Origin: Osedax fenrisi
Taxonomy: Eukaryota; Annelida; Polychaeta; Sabellida; Siboglinidae
Assembly: GCA_964019155.1 (NCBI GenBank)
Contig: OZ025240.1
Span: 95,306,186 to 95,370,185, forward strand
Direction: 5' to 3'
DNA: 64,000 nucleotides
Made by a program: the position numbers and the translations under genes. The notes beneath the pieces were generated by a model. It was not told the DNA's origin. It saw only the letters and a list, made by a program, of their open reading frames with translations, and searched no databases. Each line of letters starts with the position of its first letter. Positions within the stretch are counted from its first letter, which is position 1. Positions 11,431 to 23,274 of this stretch are shown here, in pieces.

Positions 11431-14292
11431 CTATCTAAGCTAGACAATAAAGGAAGTGATAATTCATATGTAACTTGCATATTACTAAATTGTAGATCAC
11501 TTAGTTCTAATTTTGAACTTATTATGGATTTGATATTTGATCTAAAACCTTCTCTGTGCTTCTTTACAGAAACTTGGTTGCATTCGTCGGATACTTCAAC
11601 GATTTCACAATTTCCTTCATATTTTACTTTTATACATAGATCTAGAAATAATGACAAACCTGGAGGAGGTATTGGTATATTAGTTAATAATAATGACTTT
11701 AATATTAACTCTTATAATTATCTAGACTTATATAGTTGTGAAGCCATGACTGCATGTATTTCCTCAAAGTCTCGTGTATTATCACCATACACTAAATTTA
11801 ATATTATTATAATTTATAGACCACCAAATAAAAATGACTACTCTTTATTTTTTGACGAATTCTCTGATCTAGTTTTAAATTCGGATCCCATTAATACGAT
11901 CATAGTTGGTGACTTAAATTTTCATTTTAATTCTTTAGTTTCACCCCATTCGGATTTTTGTATACTACTAGATACGTTATCCTTATTGCAACATATCACA
12001 TTTCCCACTCATATAAAGGGTAACACACTTGATTATGTTATAACTAACTGTAAAGCTAATATTATCTCAAATACTATCAGCTCATCACTTATATCTGATC
12101 ATTTTTCAATTGTGTTTAATATCAACATTCCTAAGTCACATATCATATCAAATGCTTGTTCTTACCGAAGAATTGATTCTATTGACACTAATATATTTGT
12201 ATCTGATTTTAATGATCTTGTCTTCCCTGGAATTGATATAACGCAATTGAATGGTATACTAGATTTGTTATTGAATAAACATGCCCCATTAGTTACTCCA
12301 AAGATATCTAATACGCATAGGGCTCCTTGGTATAATAAAACTTTAGCTAACCTAAAACGTAGAACTAGATACTATGAGCGATATTTTGTTAAAGAAAGAT
12401 CTGATATATCTTATGAATTATTTCGAAAGGTTCGTTCTGAATATAGAAATTCCATAAAGGAGTTTAAAATAAAATATATAAAAAATACAATTGAGTGTTG
12501 CTCAATTAACTCTCGTAAGTTTTATTCTCTTATTAACAATCTCACTGGTAGGAAGAATAATATAACTTTACCTAATATACCTGATGATGAAATATGTTCA
12601 ACTTTTATAAATCATTTTCGGGATAAGATTACCATGATATGTGATACTATTAAAATTGCTAAATCTAATATTAGTATTAATCTCGATCCATTTGCCCCCG
12701 ACTTTATTCCTGATTCTAATTTTTCACGGAATTATAGTTTCTCAGATTTTTACATGGTTTCAGATTCGGAAATTTATGATTTAATTATGTCATATTCGTC
12801 GACTAGTCCTAATGATATTTTACCACTTAGTCTTATTAAAAAACTTTCTTATACCCTTGTGCCGCATTATTGTTCTATTGTTAATTTTTCTTTATACACT
12901 TCTAATTTTCCTACTATATTTAAACATGCGTTAGTTACTCCATTATTGAAGAAGTCTAACTTAGATTGTTCTAACCTCTCAAATTATAGACCTATATCGA
13001 AACTACCTATGCTAAGTAAAATAATTGAGAAAGTTGTTAGTAAACAAATCAGAGAGTACCTAATGATTAATGATCTTTATGATGATTTTCAGAATGCATA
13101 TCGACCAGGACATAGTACTGAGACTACTTTAATAAAGTTAACTAATGATACAATAGGCTACTTAGATGATTCAGAACATGCGCAGTTACTTCTTCTTGAT
13201 CTATCAGCTGCTTTCGAAAGTTTAGATCATAATATTCTTATATCTATACTAAGATCAATAGGTTTTAATGGTGCTGCACTAAATTGGTTAATTTCATATC
13301 TATCTAATAGAACATACTCTATATATATTAAAGGTATTTATTCACCAAATGAATCTCTAATATATGGTGTTCCACAAGGATCTGTATTGGGCCCGTTATT
13401 ATTTATGATTTACATTCTTCCTCTTTCTAAAGTTATTAAACAATTTACTAATATAAACTATGTAATATATGCTGATGATATTCAGTTATACTGGAAAGTA
13501 CCTACTAGTAGCAATAATGTACCTAATGAGTTAACCTTGTGTGCTCGAAATGTAAGAAAGTGGTTTATTCTAAATAACCTTTTTCCTAACTCTTCTAAAA
13601 CTAAACTACTTAATATTTCCCTCAAACCTTTTATTTTTCCCACTATTACATTTGATTCTACAGTTATTATTCCAAGTGATTGTGCTAAATCTCTTGGAGT
13701 AATATTAGATTCAAAATTAGGATTTACTCAATTCGCCACTTCGCAATGTAGATCCGCTAATTTTAATCTTTTTAATATTAGAAAAATTAGAAAGTACTTG
13801 AGTACGGAATCAACAATTGCGTTAGTGCAATCTCTTGTGTTATCTAGATTACAATATTGCAATAGTTTACTAATTAATTCCAAACTGAAATTATTTTATG
13901 GATTAAATAGGGTTATTAAATCATCTACAAGATTAATCTTTAATATTAAGAGGTGTGACCAAATAAGTATTACAAAAAAATTAGGCGATTTAAATTGGTT
14001 CCTTATGGACAATATGTGCAAATTTAAAATACTAAGTATAAGTCATAAAAGTATTATTTTGAAAAAGCCTATATATTTAAATAAACTCCTTAATGAAGAG
14101 CTAATGAGAAACACTCGTCTGCAATATTCAAATTTACTTTCAGTGCCGAAAATAAATCTGATGAGAATTGGGAAAAGATCGTTCGGCTGGGCTGCTCCTT
14201 CCACGTGGAATTCTCTTCCCAAGTCATTACGATGTACAAGGAGTCACACCGAATTCAAGAAGAAATTGCGAATTTTTTTGTTAACTATTTAA
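11431..14292 (+). CDS. LINE ORF2: endonuclease-reverse transcriptase
   Basis: The longest first-ATG frame starts at 11,524 (922 residues), but the frame is open back to the ORF1 stop, and the extra 31 codons include LLNCRSL, the usual start of the endonuclease. Endonuclease motifs follow: FFTETWL (about residue 13), IIVGDLNFHFN (about 127) and SDHFSIVF (about 190). RT blocks: NYRPISKLP (about 487), LLLLDLSAAF (about 553), YGVPQGSVLGPLLF (about 612) and YVIYADDIQLYW (about 646). The C-terminus has SFGWAAPSTWNSLP, typical of CR1/L2 elements. No stop or frameshift is seen, so the enzyme could be active if the element is expressed. Confidence 0.9.
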   Translation, partial: LSKLDNKGSDNSYVTCILLNCRSLSSNFELIMDLIFDLKPSLCFFTETWLHSSDTSTISQFPSYFTFIHRSRNNDKPGGGIGILVNNNDFNINSYNYLDLYSCEAMTACISSKSRVLSPYTKFNIIIIYRPPNKNDYSLFFDEFSDLVLNSDPINTIIVGDLNFHFNSLVSPHSDFCILLDTLSLLQHITFPTHIKGNTLDYVITNCKANIISNTISSSLISDHFSIVFNINIPKSHIISNACSYRRIDSIDTNIFVSDFNDLVFPGIDITQLNGILDLLLNKHAPLVTPKISNTHRAPWYNKTLANLKRRTRYYERYFVKERSDISYELFRKVRSEYRNSIKEFKIKYIKNTIECCSINSRKFYSLINNLTGRKNNITLPNIPDDEICSTFINHFRDKITMICDTIKIAKSNISINLDPFAPDFIPDSNFSRNYSFSDFYMVSDSEIYDLIMSYSSTSPNDILPLSLIKKLSYTLVPHYCSIVNFSLYTSNFPTIFKHALVTPLLKKSNLDCSNLSNYRPISKLPMLSKIIEKVVSKQIREYLMINDLYDDFQNAYRPGHSTETTLIKLTNDTIGYLDDSEHAQLLLLDLSAAFESLDHNILISILRSIGFNGAALNWLISYLSNRTYSIYIKGIYSPNESLIYGVPQGSVLGPLLFMIYILPLSKVIKQFTNINYVIYADDIQLYWKVPTSSNNVPNELTLCARNVRKWFILNNLFPNSSKTKLLNISLKPFIFPTITFDSTVIIPSDCAKSLGVILDSKLGFTQFATSQCRSANFNLFNIRKIRKYLSTESTIALVQSLVLSRLQYCNSLLINSKLKLFYGLNRVIKSSTRLIFNIKRCDQISITKKLGDLNWFLMDNMCKFKILSISHKSIILKKPIYLNKLLNEELMRNTRLQYSNLLSVPKINLMRIGKRSFGWAAPSTWNSLPKSLRCTRSHTEFKKKLRIFLLTI

Positions 14293-14531
14293 TTAATTTA
14301 TTAATTTAATTATTTATTTTTATATATTCTCAACACTTGTGAGATTTTAAAATATAACGAGTGTCTAAATAAATAATTACCTTATCTTACCTTACCTTAC
14401 CTTACATGAACATATTGGAGGTATCGACCAAATAAAGCCTAGGTTTTCACTGATCCTCCATAGACTTATGATATACATAGTATGTCGTATGTCTATAAAC
14501 TGATTTCATTCATTCATTCATATATATATAT

Positions 14532-14615
<84 letters not shown>

Positions 14616-14757
14616 TTATGTACAAACATCAGTTACAAGAGTTTTCCATAATGCCACTGTGTATTCACCGTAATACCTAGACTCAGAAGGTGATGATTTT
14701 ATCTGCAAACGATATCTAGGTTATATAATATATACTATATATATAATATATATATAC

Positions 14758-14838
<81 letters not shown>

Positions 14839-15021
14839 CAGAGTTTAGGCATTAGCCTAAGAATGAAAAAGCAGAGCTTATCAAGTCGTTCATCCAATGT
14901 AATCATGTATACAATTAAAATAATATTAAATAAAATATTAGATTATAAAATACAATTTTTATCCAGGATATCAGTAAAAAAATAGTCATAAAAAAATCTA
15001 GTATATATATATATATTTAGG

Positions 15022-16240
15022 TTATTTAATGGTTTTCGAAAAGGCCGAAGTACAAGTGAACAAATATTCAACCTTAGAATCATATCGGAAAAATATGCCC
15101 AACATAACAAACCGCTATTTCATGTATTTATAGACTTCAAAAAAGCATTTGATAGAGTCTGGCATGAAGCATTGTGGTCATCTATGAAAAGATTTAACAT
15201 CAACTTAAAACTAATAGAAGCTATACAAAGTCTATATAGTAAAGCTGAAAGTGCTGTTTACTCGGACGGACAAATTGGTGAATGGTTCCACACAACAACT
15301 GGAGTGAGACAAGGTTGTTTACTGTCACCCACACTCTTCAACATCATGCTGGAACAAATAATGAATGACGCATTAGAAAATCATATAGGTACAGTAAATA
15401 TCGGAGGTAAAATAATTACAAATCTAAGATTTGCGGATGACATAGACGGACTAGCAGGTAGTGAATCCGAGCTATCCAATCTAATAAAAAAGATTGACAG
15501 TACATCGCGTAAATATGGAATGGAGATTAATGCTACGAAAACTCAAATTATGACTAATTCTGAAGGTAATTTCACATCCGAAATAAAGATAAACAACGAT
15601 ACACTCAAAATAGTTGAAAAATTTAAATACTTAGGTGCAATTATAGACGATAAAGGTTCCAAATCTGAAATAATAGCTAGAACAGGTCAGACAATAACTG
15701 CATTATCAAAACTAAATGTTATATGGTACGACAAATCACTTCAACTGAAACTAAAAATTCGACTTATGCAATCGCTAGTAATCTCAATATTCCTCTATGC
15801 GTGCGAAACGTGGACGCTAACAAAGGAGTTACAAGGACGTATTAGAGCTTTGGAAATGAGATGTTTAAGAAGGCTAATGAACATATCATACCGAGACAAG
15901 ATAACCAATATTGAGGTACGGAGTCGAGTTGTTAAAGAAATTGGCAAACACTCAGAATTGCTGGCGATGGTCATTGCAAAGAAGTTGAGGTGGTTTGGTC
16001 ATGTATCACGATCAAACTCTATGTCTAATACTATTTTGCAAGGATCCATTGAAGGTAAAAGAAGAAGAGGACGGCCAAGGACACAATGGCAAGATAATAT
16101 CGTTGAATGGACTAGTCTTGGAATAGAAGAAGCGATGCGAGCGACCCGGGATAGAGACCGATGGAAACGTATTATATTGAAGTCAACTGCGCCCCTACGG
16201 CATCCAAATGCTATGGGATAGGTAAAAGGTAAAAAAATAT
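15022..16240 (+). mobile_element. 5'-truncated RTE-like LINE with open RT frame
   Basis: Open from about 15,022 (LFNGFRKGRSTSEQIF) to the stop at 16,221. Motifs: FIDFKKAFDRVWHE, GVRQGCLLSPTLFNIM, NLRFADDIDGLAG, YLGAIIDD, YACETWTLT and GRPRTQWQDNI. The endonuclease is missing. The 3' tail is made of GGTAAA-type repeats. The same family supplies the element at 60.9-63.5 kb. Confidence 0.85.
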
Positions 16241-16334
16241 ATAATATAAAGGTTGCACTATATATATAAATTCCATTTCGTATTATTTAGATATATTGGC
16301 CAACGTGGTTATACCTAACTCGATGATCAACAAT

Positions 16335-16385
<51 letters not shown>

Positions 16386-16411
16386 TATAATTAATGCTAA
16401 TTGTATGGTAC

Positions 16412-16579
16412 CCCTGCGAGTTTCTTTTCGAAGGCGATCAGCTCTTTAGCATCTCGTCGAGCCATAGTCTCGTCTCCTTTCATCGCAACCGCCAAGTCTA
16501 CGATGAACTGTTCGTATCTCTTCACCGTACGGCCTGATTTGTATTCGGAGGTCTGTAGGTTCATTTCGACTTGATCGAC
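16412..16579 (-). CDS. M13 peptidase exon 6 (VDQ...FEKKLAG), with repeated acceptor
   Basis: 168 bases, 56 codons, phase 0/0. It encodes VDQVEMNL, then EYKSGRTVKRYEQF and AFEKKLAG, matching the IDQ..LGLP and FE..LA blocks of M13. The acceptor used here, ccttccggtacag|GTCGAT, is the most exon-proximal of four identical copies made by a 33 bp tandem repeat. Using an upstream copy would add 11, 22 or 33 residues without changing frame, and all are open. The donor is GCAGGG|gtacca. Confidence 0.82.
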
Positions 16580-16706
16580 CTGTACCGGAAGGAGATACGA
16601 GCTGTTATCGACCTGTACCGGAAGGAGATACGAGCTGTTATCGACCTGTACCGGAAGGAGATACGAGCTGTTATCGACCTGTACCGGAAGGAGATACGAG
16701 CTGTTA
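16574..16706. repeat. 33 bp minisatellite x4 spanning the exon 6 acceptor
   Basis: Four essentially identical 33 bp units. On the minus strand each holds a pyrimidine-rich tract CTCGTATCTCCTTCCGGTACAG split over the acceptor and the first six exon bases GTCGAT. Because 33 is a multiple of three, the M13 reading frame is open through all four units, reading SSYLLPVQVDN repeatedly. Confidence 0.95.
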
Positions 16707-17014
16707 TCGTATATATAGCGTATATGTATACACGATGTATTGATGTTTCGTGTATACACGTTCCCTACGTGCACATATATACCTACCTCGTATACGAATT
16801 CAAATAACGAGTATATTTTAGTAAGTAAGATTTAATATTTGAAAATATATCGTTGGTTTAAAACAGTATTGATACAGTATTACGTTTGCTTATAAGAAAG
16901 CTATATTTGATCAAATTTATATATTCTAGCAAAATAAATTTATTATAAAAAACAGATTATTATAATTGTTATATTAATTAATATTAAAATGGTATTAAAA
17001 ATATGTCATATAAA

Positions 17015-17055
<41 letters not shown>

Positions 17056-17539
17056 ATGAATGATAAAACATGGTTTATTAGGCACCGTTTCAAAGGGATA
17101 AAACTCCTAGTAAACGCACGTAAAATATATAATATAAAATAAAGCACCACAACCACAACAAAACTAACGGAACAAAGTGTATACACTTATAAGTAATAAG
17201 AACAAAATATATAATATCATATTAACATAATAAAATTAGATAGAGGAAATATATATGACTTGAGATTAATATTGAAGGAGGTGGGTGATTTAATCTCTCT
17301 TATAGATGAAGGGGATGCATTCGATATATGATAATGAGTTTTTCTGGAATTTAAAGGAGGATATATGTGGGAAAATTAAATATATACTGGAAGTTGAACG
17401 TGTAACGTGGGTGGTGGAGCGAATTAAGAGTAATTAAGAGTGGAGGATTATATAGATTTGTGGGTAATAAAGTAGTCGAATCGTGGATAGTTTTTTATAG
17501 GAAAACAGTTTGGAAGAAATAGAAATGAGTCAGTAGATT

Positions 17540-18757
17540 ATGCTATAATAAAACCTATTCTAAAGAAACCAGGATTGGATATTGAGTATTTATCTAATTA
17601 TAGACAAATATCTCAATTACCTATTGTAAGTAATGTTATATATTACTATAATTATTACTAGAATTAACAAGTAAAATATTGGAAAGAATATATTCAAATC
17701 AATTAATAAATTATCTAAATGTAGATTCATTATTTGAACCTAGAAAACGTGCATATAGGAATTTCCATGGTCATGAAAGATTTATTATTTTATTCTTAAT
17801 GATATTCTTAATAAGCTTAATAATAATTCTAATATACATATTATTTTATTACACCTATCTGCAGAATTGTATACTATAGTATACCAGTAGTAAATATATT
17901 GAACTTGTATTTTAATTAAACGTCTTGAAGATATTGATATTATAGGTATTCCTATAGGATATATCCTATATATAGCTTGGATTTAATCGTAATTATCTTA
18001 AAGAATATTTTCTATACAAATTTATAACAATTATTCATCTACATGTAAATTGTAGTACGAAGTGCCTCAATGTTCTGTATTAGGGACATTGCTATTTTAT
18101 CTTACCTCTTAAAAATATTATATCTAATTTATCTTCTGTAAAATATATAATATTTTCTGATGATATTCAATTGTATATTGAAATTCCAATAATATCCAAT
18201 TAATCTGATAATATAGATCTAATTGATTGTATTAATATGGTTACAAATTGGTAAAAAGAATAGATTAATGTTGAATATGAATAAAACTCAACTTCTAAAT
18301 ATATCTAGAAAATCATCAGTTTTTCCTTATGTTATCATTGATTCTATCACAATTTTTCCATGCAATAATTTAAAAAATATTTGTTTTATTTTCAAAACTT
18401 CGTGTTTTATTTTCAAAAATTTTACAAACTTTGCATTTTATTTGAAAATTATTTTCGTAAAATTTTCGAAAATCATTTTCGTATTATTTTCGTAAATTAT
18501 TTTCAAATATTTTGCAAACTTCGTATTTTATTTTAAAAAAAGTATTTTATTTTAAAATTTGCAAGAAATTTGCGAATATTGAAAATTATTTTCAATAATT
18601 TTGAATATTCGTAAATAAATTACAAACATTTTCGAAAAAATTTATATAATTATATTGTTTTTATATATTTTGTTATTTTTATATTTGTTTGCATAATAGA
18701 GAACGTTTAACGTTAATTTGTGTTTAATTTGTGTTAAATAAACATTCATTCATTCAG
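17540..18757 (+). mobile_element. Degenerate CR1/L2-like LINE fragment
   Basis: Recognisable pieces on the plus strand: KKPGLDIEYLSNYR (about 17,553), KILERIYSNQLINYL (about 17,670), a VPQ-like block near 18,060, FSDDIQLYIEIP (about 18,155) and KTQLLNISRK (about 18,283). Beyond 18,380 there is low-complexity TTTTCGAAAA-type sequence. The end at 18,742-18,757 is an (ATTC)n tail. Confidence 0.6.
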
Positions 18758-19198
18758 TAGAGGAATAGTCAGATAATCTAATGTTGAAAGATATTATGGA
18801 TCATAATATGATTCTGTTTAATGGGGTTATGGAGGAAGCAGTAAGGTTATATAATATAGAAGAACAATAATCTATATTAAACATTACACGTGAATTAATA
18901 AGGATAACATATATAAGAGACGAATAATATGTTTACGGATATATATATGATTCTAAATAAATGATAATTATCAGCTTTAGAAATTTTAGCAATATATATA
19001 TATATATATATATATATATCTGCTATAGCAAGAAAAATAATGATTAGTCGAAAAATAGACCAATATTGGAGACTGACTTGGAAGGTGAAATAAAAATGTT
19101 GTCAAGGTAAAATGAAGGTAATGATGGAATATCGTAGGCATATTGAGGAAGGCAGTTTTTAAGGTATTTAGTTGAAGATTGGTGGAGATAAGCCATTA

Positions 19199-19246
<48 letters not shown>

Positions 19247-19870
19247 ATATACCTATATACATATAGGAGTCACACGCACATAGTTTAGAATTATCTGGAG
19301 TGGGTACAGGGAGGAAGGAGTAGAGTTGGGTATCTAAAAGAAAATAATATACGAAACATTTACAAAATTAATTTATTATAATATGCGTAGTTTGTAAATG
19401 TGTCCTCAGAATTTTTAGATTAATAACTAAAATGTTTCAAAAATATGTGCACTTTGCAACTATTTTTCTCATCTAATTTTAAAATTTGGTTTATAAACCT
19501 AAACCATGTTTACTTGATTAATGTTGACAAATGAAAGTTAGTAGGCCTATATCCCATAACGACACTAGATAAATAACGACGTTTACACATAGCAACGATA
19601 TATCGAGGAAAGATATAAATATCGACATTCGACAGTTAGCGAAGTAGGATATACTATAAGTTGATTACCTACCTATAAGTTAAATTTCATTTAATTTAAT
19701 ATAATAATGAAAAATTGTATCAATATAAACCGCGTCAAACCTATATCTATTTCAATGATTTAGATACTATAGATACTATATATATATATATATATATAGT
19801 ATATAGTATACTATATTATATCTGTATACTACTAGCAGCGGCACGATTTAATATTAATTACGTTTCATAT

Positions 19871-20197
19871 ATATCAGTACTATATATTTACTAAGCACAT
19901 TCTTTGCGTATATATCAGTACTATATCTTTACTAAGCACATTCTTTGCGTATATATCAGTACTATATCTTTACTAAGCACATTCTTTGCGTATATATCAG
20001 TACTATATATTTACTAAGCACATTCTTTGCGTATATATCAGTACTATATATTTACTAAGCACATTCTTTGCGTATATATCAGTACTATATCTTTACTAAG
20101 CACATTCTTTGCGTATATATCAGTACTATATCTTTACTAAGCACATTCTTTGCGTATATATCAGTACTATATCTTTACTAAGACAATTCTTTGCGTA
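19871..20197. repeat. 41 bp minisatellite, about 8 copies, abutting M13 exon 5
   Basis: Units such as CGTATATATCAGTACTATAT followed by CTTTACTAAGCACATTCTTTG repeat about eight times with one or two variable bases. The array ends about 12 bases from the end of exon 5, so it begins within the 5' splice-site region of the intron (minus strand). Confidence 0.93.
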
Positions 20198-20208
20198 TAC
20201 TACATCAC

Positions 20209-20366
20209 GAGTTCTATGCTAACGTGAAGTCTGTAAGCCTGTTGATTGTAATCCAGCTTGACGACTTGTCCGAATAGTGTTTCCACGCCTATATATCTCA
20301 GACTTATCGACAGATCTATTACGTCTACATCACGTGCATCCCAATACCTAGTAATCATCGGAAAAC
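20209..20366 (-). CDS. M13 peptidase exon 5
   Basis: 158 bases, entering in phase 1 and leaving in phase 0. It starts after ttattcag and encodes GFPMITRYWDARDVD and VETLFGQVVKLDYNQQ, which align with the W..~~l....LF segment of M13 enzymes. The donor is taken as GAACTC|gtgatg because it alone gives phase 0 and the family-like junction IEL-VDQ. A 41 bp minisatellite begins about 10 bases into the intron. Confidence 0.8.
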
Positions 20367-20604
20367 CTGAATAAAGTAATATATTGTATATCGTTCACCA
20401 TTATCGATTATTAATATTAACACGCGTGTTTGATAATTAATACATTTTCATACTATAATAAATATGCAATATTCGAAATTTGATAAGTGAATTTTTAGTG
20501 TCATTACTTGTAAATTCCCAATTATGTATATACTCTACACATATACACACCGACATACTTAAACGCGTACACATACATACACGCATTAATACATACATAC
20601 GCAC

Positions 20605-20644
<40 letters not shown>

Positions 20645-20750
20645 GCATAGAAAATATATTGATCTTTATCTGAAGCCCTTTAGAGGAAATAACAATATAA
20701 TTAATTTAAATACGTCATACAAAAAAAATGTACAACTTTCATCTAATAAA

Positions 20751-20779
<29 letters not shown>
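20645..20779 (-). repeat. SINE-like dispersed repeat, copy C (reversed)
   Basis: Reverse complement of copies A and B, ending with (TTA)n that runs into a (TA)n tract. It lies about 100 bp downstream of M13 exon 4. Confidence 0.6.
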
Positions 20780-20781
<2 letters not shown>

Positions 20782-20782
20782 G

Positions 20783-20847
<65 letters not shown>

Positions 20848-20884
20848 AGAATAGCCTTATTAAGATAAAACGTATGGACTGAAC

Positions 20885-21031
20885 CTCCGAGAGGTTTCAT
20901 TTTGTCGACTAAATTACGTGGTCCCTCAGTTTTAATCGCTTCCTCGTCAATGCAAGATTTGTAGAATGAGTGAACTTTTTTGAACGCTTTAGGATCCCTC
21001 GATACGGGTTCGTATTTTGCGCTAATCAAAT
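20885..21031 (-). CDS. M13 peptidase exon 4
   Basis: 147 bases, phase 1/1; acceptor attgttgcag, donor CGGAG|gttcag. It encodes FYKSCIDEEAI (the YksCmd motif of M13) and ends MKPLG, so the junction reads LGGFPM with the next exon, as in the family's LGGWPv. A (TA)n tract follows 30 bp beyond the donor, so the long open frame running into it is intron. Confidence 0.87.
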
Positions 21032-21349
21032 CTGCAACAATAGTATTATTAATATATTATTTAGTATGCTAGTATATATACATATATATATATGATGCTT
21101 TGAAACAATCTATTGAGCCAAAGCTTAGTATTATACGAATAAAATATTAATAAAACAGATAATAACAATACTAACTATCATAAATTAGTTAATTAACTTT
21201 CATGTACTATTGAACAAATAGATGTAAAAATTGTAACAATGAATATATAAAATATTTATTCGTATTACTTTATTTAAATTTAACTTCAATTACAAATGTA
21301 TTTTTTGTAATAATAATGCTTATATATATTTCACACATTTATTCTCCAA

Positions 21350-21640
21350 ATTAGAATTTTAAATTGTGCAAGATTATTTAGATCAAAATTAGTAGATATT
21401 GCCTATAAATATATATTTATTCGTGATTATCTTGACAGGCTAGTTGTAAAAATAGGGCACGTATATTATCATGTAATTAAATCTGATTTAATATTTGATT
21501 ATAAATGTGTCATCAATAATAAGATTAGAGATTATGAACTACGCCCATTGGTATATCTTAAATGGTGTTAATACAATTGATTGGAAATGTAATCCATTAA
21601 CGCCTTCCATCAATTGAAAGAATGGAATTATTCATTTGAT
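21350..21640 (+). mobile_element. Fragment of LINE ORF1
   Basis: The plus-strand translation gives IFIRDYLDRLVVKIGHVYYHVIKSDLIFDYK in pieces, matching the C-terminal domain of ORF1 of the LINE at 10.5-11.4 kb (LFIRPYLEWEVVKMGRLFYH). Stops occur after about 60 residues. It lies upstream of M13 exon 4. Confidence 0.6.
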
Positions 21641-21889
21641 ACATATATAATATATGATATATTGCATCGACAAATTCAAATAGTTCTAATAATATCGAAA
21701 TTCATTGACCTTATGTCAGATATACCAATAATATGTGCAATTATTTTCAGATAATATTAAAACAAATTTTGAGAATAAAATACCTACTTTTTTGAAAGTT
21801 AATATATTGCTACTCACTACGCTGTAATATTGACATCATTTTTTATAAAAGTTTCGTAAAGTTAATATAAAAATATAAAGTTTAAATAT

Positions 21890-22225
21890 TAATTAAATTT
21901 GAATATTACACTTTAATGCAATAATAAATAAATGCGTGCGTTTTGTGATTCATTAAATCTATTTATGTCTGCTCTTTTGATTGAATATAAGAATACTACA
22001 ATTATGTATACCATGAGTATTTTAGGGAGTCGGTAATAGGAGAAGTGGTCGGTATTAGTCACATGCAACCAATTAGCGAAACCCGTTTATTCTTGTATAT
22101 ATATAATATTATATCATACATTTAAAATAGGCAATTTATTTATTGCCATAATATTACCATAATTACAAAATTTCAAATAAATATATTGAATATTGAATAA
22201 GTTAAAAATAATCATGGGGTCAGTT
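21890..22225 (-). mobile_element. Truncated copy of the TA-GGGGAAAA inverted-repeat family
   Basis: Read reversed, this matches the element at 57,844-58,808: CTATTACCGACTCCCTAAAA, the ACCGAC....CTATTACC block, and the long stretch of AAATTTTGTAATTAtGGTAA type. The outer right end is missing. Confidence 0.6.
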
Positions 22226-22597
22226 AACATTATGGACCATAGAATATATAGACTTTATATGGTGTATATATGGAGTATATTCTACAGAAGTAACGTCTAA
22301 TACATGTATGCATGTACACTGTTAATACTAAATGGTATAACCCCGTGAAGTCATATAGGACTATTTGCTATAGCAAACCATTTATAGATGGTATAGGGTA
22401 TAAGATATAATCAAGAAGTAATTATATGTAATACAATATTTTATAACAAAATGTATACTATTTATTATGTATAATAAATATTTAGTATACTACATTGTAT
22501 AAGTTTGACCATTTTTAATAGTACGTTTTACCATACATTTTAGATGATAATTCTATTTTTATATAATTTATAAAACTAATTTAATTTGATAAATATA

Positions 22598-22657
<60 letters not shown>

Positions 22658-22833
22658 CATATACTACAGATATATATATCTAGAAATATTGACAGACAAG
22701 GCTTGTCGAGATTGCATGACGAACACTACCCAAGTACCAAGTACCCAAGTGTAAAGCAAACTATTCATGTGAATGGTTACATCATGTATTCCGACTAGTA
22801 GTTACACGGGATAACGTGCGACTCATTGATACA

Positions 22834-23059
22834 AAAGTCTCATCGGGCTATAGCACTCTACGATATATCACGTGTTATTTGAATATTAAAATAACCTATA
22901 AGTAAAATATCAAATCTTGTACCGATATTCATTCAATATATATATTATATACCAATTGAATGAATATCGGTACAAGATTTGATATTTTACTTATAGGTTA
23001 TTTTAATATTCAAATAACACAGTGATATATTGTAGAGTGATTAAGCACGATGAGACTTT
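22834..23059. mobile_element. Foldback hairpin element, ~225 bp
   Basis: Two arms of about 105 bp are inverted copies around a short AT loop near 22,944-22,952. The tip AAAGTCTCATCG pairs with CGATGAGACTTT, and the inner arm (TTGAATATTAAAATAACCTA and beyond) is almost perfectly matched. No coding potential. It lies in the M13 intron between exons 4 and 3. Confidence 0.85.
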
Positions 23060-23174
23060 AGATATTGATAGAAGATTTGATATTTTTGATATATATATAT
23101 ATATATATATATAAATATATAAAGAAATTCATAAAATCACATTTTTATGCCATTCAATATACAACTGGGTTCTT

Positions 23175-23226
<52 letters not shown>

Positions 23227-23274
23227 CGATATATGGTTATTAGTAATAATATGTAAGTAATTATTAGTGATAAT

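Larger units (their letters stand above)
10460..14404 (+). mobile_element. Nearly intact CR1/L2-like LINE
   Basis: A two-ORF non-LTR retrotransposon with a zinc-finger ORF1, an EN-RT ORF2, a short 3' UTR with AACACTTGTGAGATTTT, and a tail of CTTAC repeats (14,376-14,404). It is the best preserved element here: one indel in ORF1 and an uninterrupted 922-codon ORF2. The 5' UTR probably extends upstream towards 9.7 kb, but no boundary or target duplication was found. It sits in the M13 intron between exons 7 and 6, in the opposite orientation to the gene. Confidence 0.85.

Noticed and set aside
14482..14985. Small frames encoding YIYIYI... peptides (also at 22.6, 23.1, 42.2, 44.9 and 58.7 kb)
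   Set aside because: They come from (TA)n tracts, which are open in several frames on both strands.
16571..16807. Plus-strand frame with MIDLYRKEIRAV repeats
   Set aside because: It is the antisense reading of the 33 bp minisatellite at M13 exon 6; the minus strand carries the gene.
16574..20197. Possible CRISPR arrays (33 bp and 41 bp repeats)
   Set aside because: The repeats are directly adjacent with no unique spacers, in an intron-containing eukaryotic gene.
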